Assembly: GCA_014651175.1 (NCBI GenBank)
Contig: BMWJ01000002.1
Location: 496,001 to 560,000, forward strand
Source: Streptomyces clavifer
GTDB lineage: Bacteria > Actinomycetota > Actinomycetes > Streptomycetales > Streptomycetaceae
Length of the DNA: 64,000 bases
Direction: 5' to 3'
Shown: positions 51,378-59,140 of the stretch, piece by piece
Position numbering within the stretch: the first letter of the stretch is position 1
How the letters are laid out: each line of letters starts with the position of its first letter
Notes under the pieces: model-generated
Seen by the model: only the letters and a program-made list of their open reading frames with translations
Told to the model about the DNA's origin: nothing
Database searches by the model: none
Program-made: the position numbers and the translations under genes

Positions 51378-52334
51378 GTGGAACGGACGGACACGGCCGA
51401 CGGGCCCAGCAAAGTCATGTCGATGAGGGAGGCCGTCGCCGCCTTCGTGCACGACGGCTCCACCGTCAGTCTGGAGGGCTTCACCCACCTCGTCCCGACC
51501 GCCGCCGGGCACGAGATCATCCGTCAGGGTCGCCGGGACCTCACGGTCGTCCGCATGACGGCGGACATCGTGGTGGACCAGATGCTCGCCGCGGGCTGTG
51601 TCTCGCGGCTGGTCTCCTCCTTCGTCGGCAACTCCTCTGCCGGTTCGCTCGGTGAGCTCCGGCGCAGGATCGAACGCGCGGACCCCGAGCCGCTCGCCTT
51701 CGAGGAGTACAGCCACTACGGGATGGTCTGCCGCTACCTCGCCGGTTCGCAGCGGCTGCCGTTCTATCCGCTGCGCAGCTACGGCGGCAGCGATCTGCCG
51801 TCCGTCAACAGCGCGCTGCGCAGGATGACGTCGCCCTACCCGGGCCCGGACGGCGGACCGGAGCAGATCTACGTCGTTCCGCCCGTGAACCCAGACGTGA
51901 CGATCATCCACGCGCAGCGCGCCGACCGCAGGGGCAACACCCAGATCTGGGGCCTGACGGGCATCCAGGCGGAAGCGGTGTACGCGGCGGACAAGGCGAT
52001 CGTCGTCGTCGAGGAGATCGTCGGCGACGAGGTGGTCCGCTCGGACCCCAACCGCACGCTCGTCCCCTCGCACGCGGTCGACGCCGTCGTGGTGTGCCCG
52101 CGGGGCGCGCACCCGTCCTTCGCGCAGGGCTACTACGACCGCGACAACGACTTCTACCGGGCCTGGTCGCACATCAGCAAGGACCCGGAGCGGCTGCGGG
52201 CATGGCTGGCGGAGTGGGTGTACGGAACGGCCGACCACGCCGCGTACGTCGCCAAGCAGGGTGAGGAGTTCTGGGCGGGGCTCGCGGTCGGCGAGGCGCT
52301 CAGCGAGCCGGTGAACTACGGACGGCGGCTGTGA
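51378..52334 (+). CDS. Family I CoA-transferase, alpha subunit (glutaconate/3-oxoacid type)
   Basis: A 318-residue subunit. Motifs: VSLEGFTHLVPTAAGHEIIR near the N-terminus, a central EEYSHYGMVCRYLAGSQRLP, and PVNPDVTIIHAQRADRRGNT. This fits the GctA/PcaI-like group. With the beta subunit it should transfer CoA from a donor (succinyl- or acetyl-CoA) to the imported acid or a pathway keto acid. The start is GTG at 51378, with GAGGAG upstream. First gene of the plus-strand operon, divergent from LysR. Confidence 0.88.
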   Translation: MERTDTADGPSKVMSMREAVAAFVHDGSTVSLEGFTHLVPTAAGHEIIRQGRRDLTVVRMTADIVVDQMLAAGCVSRLVSSFVGNSSAGSLGELRRRIERADPEPLAFEEYSHYGMVCRYLAGSQRLPFYPLRSYGGSDLPSVNSALRRMTSPYPGPDGGPEQIYVVPPVNPDVTIIHAQRADRRGNTQIWGLTGIQAEAVYAADKAIVVVEEIVGDEVVRSDPNRTLVPSHAVDAVVVCPRGAHPSFAQGYYDRDNDFYRAWSHISKDPERLRAWLAEWVYGTADHAAYVAKQGEEFWAGLAVGEALSEPVNYGRRL

Positions 52335-52384
52335 GCACGGACGACAGGACCGCGCGGGACCACGGACCACGAGAAGGAGCGGCC

Positions 52385-53164
52385 ATGACCACCACCACCG
52401 AGCCGGACGCCGTCACGTCCTCGGAGCTGCTCTCCGTCGTCGCCTCCCGCGAACTGGCCTCACGCCGAACCGTGTTCGCCGGGATCGGGCTGCCGACCCT
52501 CGCCACCGAGCTGGCGCGTCTGACGGTCGCCCCGCAGATCGAGGTCGTGTACGAGTCCGGGGTCTGCGGCGCGCACCCCTCGCACCTGCCGGAGACCATC
52601 GCCGACGCCGTGCTGATCTCGGGTGCGGAGGCCGTGCTGTCCATGCCGGCGCTGTTCGGCTGCGTCCTGCAGGGCGGTCACATCGACGTGGGCTTCCTGG
52701 GCGCCGCGCAGATCGACCGGTGGGGAAGCCTGAACACCTCCGTGATCGGCGACTGGGAGAGCCCTCGGGTGCGGCTGCCCGGTTCCGGCGGCGGTATCGA
52801 GGTGATGGCCAACTCCCGCGAGGTCTTCGTGGTGATGCGCCGTCACGACCCCCGGTCCTTCACCGGGTCCCTCGACTTCTGCACCACGCCGGGGCCGGAC
52901 CGGGCGCTCTCGGAGGGCATCCGGCCGCTGGGCGTGGGCGTCACCCGGGTCATCACCGAGCTGGGGATCCTGGCCCGCGGCGGCATCGGCGAGGAGTTGC
53001 GGCTGATCGCCGTCCACCCGGGTGTCACGGTCGAGCAGGTCCGGGAGGCGACCGGCTGGGACCTGAAGGTGTCCGACGAGGTCGGGACCGTACCGCCGCC
53101 GACCGCGGCGGAGCTCCGGCTGCTCCGGGAGGACGTCGACCCCGGCCGCGTCTATCTTCGCTGA
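52385..53164 (+). CDS. Family I CoA-transferase, beta subunit
   Basis: A 259-residue subunit. The catalytic Glu candidate is Glu57 in VVYESGVCGA, the position of the family's CoA-thioester-forming glutamate. The motif GHIDVGFLGAAQIDRWGSLN is typical. The ATG at 52385 is chosen because AAGGAG lies 5 nt upstream; a GTG at 52331 overlapping the alpha stop (GTGA) would add 18 residues. It acts as a heteromer with the 51378 product. Confidence 0.88.
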   Translation: MTTTTEPDAVTSSELLSVVASRELASRRTVFAGIGLPTLATELARLTVAPQIEVVYESGVCGAHPSHLPETIADAVLISGAEAVLSMPALFGCVLQGGHIDVGFLGAAQIDRWGSLNTSVIGDWESPRVRLPGSGGGIEVMANSREVFVVMRRHDPRSFTGSLDFCTTPGPDRALSEGIRPLGVGVTRVITELGILARGGIGEELRLIAVHPGVTVEQVREATGWDLKVSDEVGTVPPPTAAELRLLREDVDPGRVYLR

Positions 53165-53223
53165 GAACACCGCCCCGGTCCCGGGGCTCTCCCCGATTCC
53201 CTCCCGAGAGGACCGCAACTGCC

Positions 53224-54765
53224 ATGCGTATCAGGATCGTCGGCGCCGGAGCCATGGGCCGCGGTATCGCCCAGTGGGCGGTGACCGGCGGACACACCGT
53301 CGAGCTGTGCGACGTCCGGCCGGAGGCGGTGACGGCGGCCGTCGGCTTCGTGCGGTCCATGCTGGAACGCGCCGTGGAGAAGGGACGGATGTCCGCCGGG
53401 GAGCGGGACGCGGCCCTGCGGCGGCTGGTCCCGCTGGACGATCCCTGGGCGCAGGGTCCGGACGTCGAGCTGGTCGTCGAGGCCGTGCGGGAGGATCTGG
53501 ACACCAAGGCCGAGGTGTTCGGGAAGCTGGAGCAGGCGCTGCCCGCCTCCGCCGTCTTCGCGACCAACACCTCGTCCCTGTCGGTGACCGCGATCGCCGC
53601 CTCGCTCACCGACCCGACGCGGCTGGCGGGCCTGCACTTCTTCAACCCCGTACCGCTGATGCGGATCGTCGAGGTCGTGCCGGGTGCCGCGACGCGTCCG
53701 GAGATCCCGCCGGCCCTCACCGCGCTGGTCGAGAGCTGCGGCCACCGCGCGGTCACGGTCGCCGACACCCCGGGCTTCCTGGTGAACCACGCCGGACGCG
53801 GCCTGGTGACCGAGGCGCTGGCCCTGCTGGAGGAGTCGGTGGCCGGCCCCGCCGACATCGACCGCATCGCCCGGGACGTGCTGGGCCTGCGGATGGGCCC
53901 GTTCGAGCTGATGGACCTCACCGGGCTCGACGTGACGGCGGCGGTGATCGACTCCATCTGGCAGGGATTCCGCCACGAGGACCGGCTCCGCCCCTCGTAC
54001 CTGACCCCGAACCGGGTGACCGCGAAACTGCATGGCCGCAAGACCGGGCAGGGCTGGTTCGCGTACGGCTCCGAGGCGCCGGGACCGGACGCGGAGCCGC
54101 CGGTGACGGGCGACGCGGACCGGCCGCTGTTCATGGCCGGTCCGGACGTCCCCGGCTCCGCGGCGCTCCGCGAGGTCCTGGCCTCCGCCGGGGCCGCCGT
54201 CGAGACCGGCGCCGTTCCCTCGGCCGGGGCGCTTGTGCTGGTCCCGGTCTGGGGGACCACGGCGGCGGCCGCGGTCGCCTCGCTGGGGCTGCCCCCCGGG
54301 CGCACCTTCGGCGTGGACCCGCTGCCCGCCGCGGGCCGCCGCCGGGTGCTCGCGGTGACGCCCGCCGCCGACCCGGCCGCGGCGCGGGACGCTCGCGCGG
54401 TGCTGGCCCGCGCGGCGGACGGCGAGGAGCCGTACGCCGTGTCGGTGGTCCGGGACACGGCGGGCTCGGTCGCGCAGCGGCTGCTCGCCTCGGTGGTGTC
54501 CGTCGCCACGTCGATCGCGGAGCGCTCGCTCGCCGCCCCGGCGGACATCGACCTGGCGGTGACGACCGGGCTCGGCTACCCGGTGGGGCCGCTGGCCTGG
54601 GGCGACCGGATCGGCGCCGCCCGGATGCTGGAGCTGCAGCGGGCCCTGCACACCACGACCGGCGACCCGCGCCACCGCCCGACCCGCTGGCTGACGGAAC
54701 GGGCCCAGCTGGGCCTGCCGCTGACGGACCCGGGCACCTCACCGGACGCCTGCACGGACCGGTGA
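53224..54765 (+). CDS. 3-hydroxyacyl-CoA dehydrogenase (PaaH-like, two C-terminal domains)
   Basis: A 513-residue NAD-dependent dehydrogenase. The NAD motif is IVGAGAMGRGIAQWAVTGGH, the catalytic region includes ATNTSSLSVTAIA, LAGLHFFNPVPLM (catalytic His) and DTPGFLVNHAGRGL. A second 3HCDH C-terminal domain (near residues 410-500) matches the ~500-residue PaaH/PaaC layout, which oxidises 3-hydroxyadipyl-CoA. With thiolase, CoA-transferase and MaoC this gives a complete beta-oxidation round. ATG at 53224 follows GAGAGGAC at long spacing. Confidence 0.9.
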   Translation: MRIRIVGAGAMGRGIAQWAVTGGHTVELCDVRPEAVTAAVGFVRSMLERAVEKGRMSAGERDAALRRLVPLDDPWAQGPDVELVVEAVREDLDTKAEVFGKLEQALPASAVFATNTSSLSVTAIAASLTDPTRLAGLHFFNPVPLMRIVEVVPGAATRPEIPPALTALVESCGHRAVTVADTPGFLVNHAGRGLVTEALALLEESVAGPADIDRIARDVLGLRMGPFELMDLTGLDVTAAVIDSIWQGFRHEDRLRPSYLTPNRVTAKLHGRKTGQGWFAYGSEAPGPDAEPPVTGDADRPLFMAGPDVPGSAALREVLASAGAAVETGAVPSAGALVLVPVWGTTAAAAVASLGLPPGRTFGVDPLPAAGRRRVLAVTPAADPAAARDARAVLARAADGEEPYAVSVVRDTAGSVAQRLLASVVSVATSIAERSLAAPADIDLAVTTGLGYPVGPLAWGDRIGAARMLELQRALHTTTGDPRHRPTRWLTERAQLGLPLTDPGTSPDACTDR

Positions 54766-54773
54766 ACCGTGCG

Positions 54774-54801
54774 GGCGGGCGGCCCCGGACGCCTGCCCGC
54801 C
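54774..54801 (+). terminator. Terminator after the catabolic operon
   Basis: A 7-bp stem GGCGGGC/GCCCGCC with a 14-nt loop, 9 bp after the dehydrogenase stop codon. Confidence 0.55.
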
Positions 54802-54864
54802 GTGCCCGCGCGGATGACCGTTTCCTACAAGACGCCCCCGGAGCCGCCCGCATAGGTTCGGACC

Positions 54865-55269
54865 ATGACTCCACGACTTGACGCGATCTCCGTCACCACC
54901 GCCGACATGGCCGCATCCCTCGCCTTCTACCGCCGCCTCGGACTCGACATCCCCGCCGACGCCGCATCCGCACCCCATGTGGAGGTGGCTCTCCCGGGCG
55001 GACAGCGTCTGATGTGGGACACCGAGGACGTCGCCCGCTCCATGGACCCCGGCTGGACCCCGGCCAAGAGCGGCGAGCGGCTCGGTCTCGCCTTCCTCTG
55101 CGACAGCCCGGCGGAGGTCGACACGGTGTACGCCGAACTGACCGGCGCCGGGTACCAGGGCCACCTCGAACCCTGGGACGCCGTCTGGGGGCAGCGCTAC
55201 GCGGTCGTCCTGGATCCCGACGGCTGCGCCGTGTCGCTCTTCGCGGCGAGCGCGCCGGCCGGCCCGTAG
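54865..55269 (+). CDS. VOC-family (glyoxalase/bleomycin-resistance fold) protein
   Basis: A 134-residue single-domain VOC protein. Paired beta-alpha-beta-beta-beta units start ITDAISVTTADMAASLAFY-like (here ISVTTADMAASLAFYRRLGL) and end with WGQRYAVVLDPDGCAVSLF, which contains the usual C-terminal metal-side acidic position region. Function could be dioxygenase-like, resistance or unknown. Its last 73 bp overlap, antisense, the end of the AraC gene at 55197, making the two convergent and overlapping. ATG at 54865. Confidence 0.87.
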   Translation: MTPRLDAISVTTADMAASLAFYRRLGLDIPADAASAPHVEVALPGGQRLMWDTEDVARSMDPGWTPAKSGERLGLAFLCDSPAEVDTVYAELTGAGYQGHLEPWDAVWGQRYAVVLDPDGCAVSLFAASAPAGP

Positions 55270-55967
55270 CCCAGTCCGGCCAGGTAGCCGCCGAGTGTCG
55301 TACCGGCCAGGTCCCGCACCTCACGGGCGAGGTGGGACTGGTCGGTGCAGCCCGCCGCGTACGCGGCCTCGGCGTACGGCGTCCCCGCCCGTACGAGGGT
55401 CAGGGCCCGCTGCAGCCGCAGGACCCTGGCCAGCGTCTTGGGCCCGTAGCCGAACGCGGCCAGGGAGCGCCGGTGCAGCTGGCGCGCGCCGAGGCCGGCG
55501 GCACCCGCGGTGGCCGCGACGGAGTGCCCCTGCTCCAGCCGGCCGGCGACGGACACCATGACCGGGTCCGGCGGCGCCGCGCCGGCCGCCCTGACGTGGA
55601 CGACGTCCTCCAGTGCGGCGGCCGGGTCTGCGGTCTCCGCCATCCGCTCGCCGAGTCTGCGGGCCTCCGCCCCCCTCCAGAGCGCGTCGAGGGCGACCCG
55701 CCGGTCGCGCAGTTCGTGCGCCGGTACGCCGAGGAGGGCGGGTCCCGTACCGGGGGCGAAGCGGATCCCCGCACGGAGTCCGTCGCCGGTGTCGGCCACC
55801 GTGACGGCACGGGTGTCGGGCCCCGCGACGAGCAGGTGCCCACCGGCCCAGATCAGGTCCATGCAGCCGTCCGGCAGCACCGGCCGCTCGGGCCCGCGGG
55901 GTCCCTGCCAGGTCCAGACGACCGCTCCGCCCCACCCCGTCGCCCGCTCCGTGTACCGCCCGCTCAT
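55197..55967 (-). CDS. AraC-family regulator (DUF6597-type N-terminus)
   Basis: A 256-residue regulator. The N-terminal ligand-like domain opens TGWGGAVVWTWQGP and contains LPDGCMDLIWAGGHLLVAGP, typical of Streptomyces AraC proteins with a DUF6597 region. The C-terminal helix-turn-helix is GLGARQLHRRSLAAFGYGPK and YAEAAYAAGCTDQSHLAREV. ATG at 55967 is adopted. An in-frame ATG at 56039, with AGGGACCAGG upstream, would overlap the BrkB-type gene stop. It converges with and overlaps the VOC gene and could regulate it. Confidence 0.85.
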   Translation of the reverse strand: MSGRYTERATGWGGAVVWTWQGPRGPERPVLPDGCMDLIWAGGHLLVAGPDTRAVTVADTGDGLRAGIRFAPGTGPALLGVPAHELRDRRVALDALWRGAEARRLGERMAETADPAAALEDVVHVRAAGAAPPDPVMVSVAGRLEQGHSVAATAGAAGLGARQLHRRSLAAFGYGPKTLARVLRLQRALTLVRAGTPYAEAAYAAGCTDQSHLAREVRDLAGTTLGGYLAGLGYGPAGALAAKSDTAQPSGSRTTA

Positions 55968-56028
55968 GACCGCAAGATGAGAAGAGAGGTCCTCGGGGCT
56001 GCCGGGTTCCAGGCGCCTCCTGCCCCCG

Positions 56029-57225
56029 CTACCGCCCATCCTGGTCCCTGGGGGGATTCCCCGGTGTCCCGAAGCCCTTGGTGTCCCGGGTGTCCTTCGT
56101 GTCCTTCGTGTCCCGGCCGGTGTGCAGCCGGGACTTCACGTCGTCCGGGGGCAGGAAGCGCGACCAGCGTTCCGGGAATTCGGAGGGCATGCAGACGTCC
56201 TCCTCCTCGTCGTCCGCGTAGGCCTCCCACTGGGCCGCCCGGGCACGGGCCACGAGTTCCGCCGCCTGTGCCGCGCGCACCCGCTCCGTCGCCGCTCGTG
56301 CGGCGGCCGTGGCCAGCGACGGCCACACGTGGTCGATCGCGGCGTTCACCGCGGCTCCGACGAGTACCGCGAAGGCGGAGATGCCTATCCAGAGCAGGAC
56401 GGCGATGGGCGCGGCCAACGAGCCGTAGATGGTGGGGCCTTCGACGGTGCTGGTGAGGTAGATCCGGAGGAGGAAGCTGCCCATCACCCACATCCCCAGG
56501 GCGACGAGCGCTCCGGGGACGTCCTCCATCCACGGCGAGCGGACCGGCACGGACACGTGGTAGAGCGTCGTGAGGAACGCGATGGACAGGAGTATGACCA
56601 AGGGCCAGTACAGGACGGCGAGCACCTCGGTGCCCCACGGGACGAACTCCACCACCCGGTCGGGGCCGACCACCAGCAGGGGCAGCACCACCGCTCCCAG
56701 CAGCAGCGCGACCACGTACAGCAGGAAGGCGAGCAGCCGGGTCTTGACGATGCCGCGGTGCCCGTCGAGCCCGTACATCACGGTGATGGTGTCGATGAAG
56801 ACGTTCACCGCGCGCGATCCCGACCAGAGGGCGATCGCGAAGCCGATGGAGATGACGTCGGGGCGGGCCCCGGTGGTGACGTCGTCCATCAGCGGCCGGG
56901 CGATGTCGTTGACGCCCCGCTCGGACAGCACCGTCTGCACCGCGCCCAGGATGTTGCGCTCGATGGAGGCGACCGTGGTGGTGGCCGTCCATTCGTCGAC
57001 GTAGCCGAGCAGCCCGATCAGTCCGAGCAGCAGCGGGGGCAGGGACAGCAGCGTGAAGAACGCGGCCTCTGCCGCGAGGCCGAGGATGCGGTACTCGATG
57101 CACGAGTTGACCGTGTCCTTGAGCAACTGCCACGCCATCTGCCGCTTGGATACGTTGCGGTAGAGGACTCGAGCCCGGTGGAGCCGACCCGGTGGGCGCT
57201 CGGGTGTTTCTTTTGCTGCCTGCAC
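56029..57225 (-). CDS. YihY/BrkB-family membrane protein
   Basis: A 398-residue inner-membrane protein with about six helices. Family signs: YRILGLAAEAAFFTLLSLPP near residue 45, GSRAVNVFIDTITVMYGL, and the late APIAVLLWIGISAFAVLVGA. BrkB/YihY proteins have no firmly assigned function. The C-terminal cytoplasmic tail is charged and ends in a DTKDTKDTRDTK repeat, encoded by 9-bp GTGTCCTTC-type repeats at 56084-56120. The start is uncertain: GTG 57225 directly abuts AAGGAG; ATG 57138 is an alternative. It lies only 17 bp from the divergent acyl-CoA dehydrogenase start. Confidence 0.86.
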   Translation of the reverse strand: MQAAKETPERPPGRLHRARVLYRNVSKRQMAWQLLKDTVNSCIEYRILGLAAEAAFFTLLSLPPLLLGLIGLLGYVDEWTATTTVASIERNILGAVQTVLSERGVNDIARPLMDDVTTGARPDVISIGFAIALWSGSRAVNVFIDTITVMYGLDGHRGIVKTRLLAFLLYVVALLLGAVVLPLLVVGPDRVVEFVPWGTEVLAVLYWPLVILLSIAFLTTLYHVSVPVRSPWMEDVPGALVALGMWVMGSFLLRIYLTSTVEGPTIYGSLAAPIAVLLWIGISAFAVLVGAAVNAAIDHVWPSLATAAARAATERVRAAQAAELVARARAAQWEAYADDEEEDVCMPSEFPERWSRFLPPDDVKSRLHTGRDTKDTKDTRDTKGFGTPGNPPRDQDGR

Positions 57226-57242
57226 CTCCTTACCGTATCGGC

Positions 57243-58874
57243 ATGGCAGCAACGACCCACACAGTGACCAACCAGGTTCCGCCGCTGGTCGGCTATGACG
57301 TCTTCGCCACCGACCGTGCCCTGACGGAGGCCGTCGAACGGCACCTGGAGCCCGGGATCCTCGCCGGCGCGCGGACGGAGCTCGAAGAGCTCGGCCTCTC
57401 CGCCGGCTCCGCCCAGGCCCAGGCGTGGGGTGCGCAGGCGAACGAGAACCCGCCGAAGCTGCGGACGCACGACCGGTACGGGCACCGCATCGACGAGGTG
57501 GAGTTCCATCCGGCCTGGCACCGGCTGCTGGGGCACGCCGTCGGGGCCGGACTCACCGACGCCTGGGGCCGGCCGGGCGGGCACGTCCGGCGCGCGGCCG
57601 GCTTCCTGGTGTGGACGCAGGCCGAGGCGGGCCACGGCTGCCCCCTGTCGATGACGCACGCGGCCGTCCCGGCGCTGCGGACCGACCCGGCGCTGGCCGC
57701 CGAGTGGGAGCCGCTGCTGACCTCGCACGTGTACGAGGAAGGGCTGCGGCCCGCGTCGCAGAAGGCCGGTGTGCTCTTCGGGATGGGCATGACCGAGAAG
57801 CAGGGCGGCACGGACGTCCGCTCCAACACCACCCGGGCGCAGCCGCTGGCAGCCGACGGGGAGTATCTGCTCACCGGCCACAAGTGGTTCTGCTCCGCAC
57901 CCATGTCCGACGGGTTCCTGGTGCTGGCGCAGGCGCCGGGCGGGCTGAGCTGCTTCCTCGTACCGCGCGTCCTGCCGGACGGCACCCGCAACGCGTTCGC
58001 CGTCCAGCGGCTCAAGGACAAGCTGGGCAACAGGTCCAACGCCTCCGGCGAGGTCGAGTTCGACGGCACCTGGGCCCGCCGGGTCGGCGAAGAGGGGCGC
58101 GGGGTGCGCACCATCATCGAGATGGTGGCGGCGACCCGGCTGGACTGCGTGGTGGGTTCGGCCGCCCTGATGCGGCAGGCGGTGGCGCAGGCCGTCCACC
58201 ACACCGCGTACCGCAGCGCGTTCGGCGGGCTGCTGATCGAGAAGCCGCTGATGCGCAACGTGCTGGCCGATCTGGCCCTGGAGTCGGAGGCGGCGACGAC
58301 GCTCGCGCTGCGGCTGGCCGCCGCGTACGACGCGGACACGGAGGAGGAGCGCGCCTTCCTGCGGATCGCGGTCCCGACCGCCAAGTACTGGGTGACGAAG
58401 CGGTGCGGCGCGGTGGTCGGCGAGGCCCTGGAGTGCCTCGGCGGCAACGGGTACGTGGAGGAGTCCGGCATGCCCAGGCTGCTGCGCGAGGCGCCGCTCA
58501 ACTCGATCTGGGAGGGCTCGGGCAACGTACAGGCGCTCGATGTGCTGCGGGCCCTGCAACGCGAGCCGCAGGCGCTCAACGCCTTCCTGCGGGAGGTCGG
58601 GAAGGCGCGCGGGGCCGATCACCGGCTCGACGCGGCGATCAAGGACCTGCTGACCGAGCTGGCGGATCTGGACGCGGTCGAGGCGCGGGCCCGGCGGCTG
58701 GTGGAGCGGATGGCGCTCGTGCTCCAGGGCTCGCTGCTGCTGCGCTGGGCGCCGCCCGAGGTGGCGGACGCCTTCTGCGCCTCACGGCTGGGCGGCGACT
58801 GGGGCTCGGCGTTCGGAACGCTCCCGCACAGTCTGGATCTGGCCTCGGTCGTGGAGCGGGCACGGGCCCGGTAG
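57243..58874 (+). CDS. Acyl-CoA dehydrogenase family protein (AidB-like)
   Basis: A 543-residue flavoprotein of the AidB branch, which is longer than ordinary acyl-CoA dehydrogenases (~380). Motifs: GMGMTEKQGGTDVRSNTT (flavin loop), LTGHKWFCSAPMSDGFLVLA, RLKDKLGNRSNASGEVEFDG and the C-terminal ALECLGGNGYVEESGMPRLL, RLLREAPLNSIWEGSGNVQA. AidB is linked to the response to alkylating agents and binds DNA; whether this copy acts on CoA esters is unclear. ATG at 57243; the very short divergent spacer leaves little room for a normal leader. A 12-bp-stem terminator follows. Confidence 0.9.
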   Translation: MAATTHTVTNQVPPLVGYDVFATDRALTEAVERHLEPGILAGARTELEELGLSAGSAQAQAWGAQANENPPKLRTHDRYGHRIDEVEFHPAWHRLLGHAVGAGLTDAWGRPGGHVRRAAGFLVWTQAEAGHGCPLSMTHAAVPALRTDPALAAEWEPLLTSHVYEEGLRPASQKAGVLFGMGMTEKQGGTDVRSNTTRAQPLAADGEYLLTGHKWFCSAPMSDGFLVLAQAPGGLSCFLVPRVLPDGTRNAFAVQRLKDKLGNRSNASGEVEFDGTWARRVGEEGRGVRTIIEMVAATRLDCVVGSAALMRQAVAQAVHHTAYRSAFGGLLIEKPLMRNVLADLALESEAATTLALRLAAAYDADTEEERAFLRIAVPTAKYWVTKRCGAVVGEALECLGGNGYVEESGMPRLLREAPLNSIWEGSGNVQALDVLRALQREPQALNAFLREVGKARGADHRLDAAIKDLLTELADLDAVEARARRLVERMALVLQGSLLLRWAPPEVADAFCASRLGGDWGSAFGTLPHSLDLASVVERARAR

Positions 58875-58892
58875 TCCACCGCGGGAAACGAC

Positions 58893-58928
58893 GGAGGGTG
58901 GTGCTGCGCCGACACGGCACCACCCTCC
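58893..58928 (+). terminator. Terminator after the acyl-CoA dehydrogenase
   Basis: A perfect 12-bp stem GGAGGGTGGTGC/GCACCACCCTCC with a 12-nt loop, 18 bp after the stop codon. Confidence 0.82.
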
Positions 58929-59014
58929 ACGCTTCTGCACCACCGCACGGCGGGGTCGATGACGCCGCGCACGGTGTTCCGCCATTGTCCGACGACCGGC
59001 GCCGTGCCACCAGA

Positions 59015-59032
59015 GTTGCAAAGGGTTGCAAC
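59015..59032 (+). promoter_or_regulatory. Perfect dyad upstream of the GAF regulator
   Basis: GTTGCAA-AGGG-TTGCAAC, a 7-bp perfect inverted repeat in the 266-bp leader, 108 bp before the GAF regulator start. It is a likely operator, possibly autoregulatory. The rest of 58929-59140 shows nothing else recognisable. Confidence 0.6.
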
Positions 59033-59140
59033 CATTGTGTGGAGTGCGGGGTAGCGGGACCCTCGGCACGCAAGGATGGGTCTCCTGGGTCCGGTGCCCC
59101 GTTCCGGATCGGGCCCACGCCTCATTGGGGGAATCCAGTC

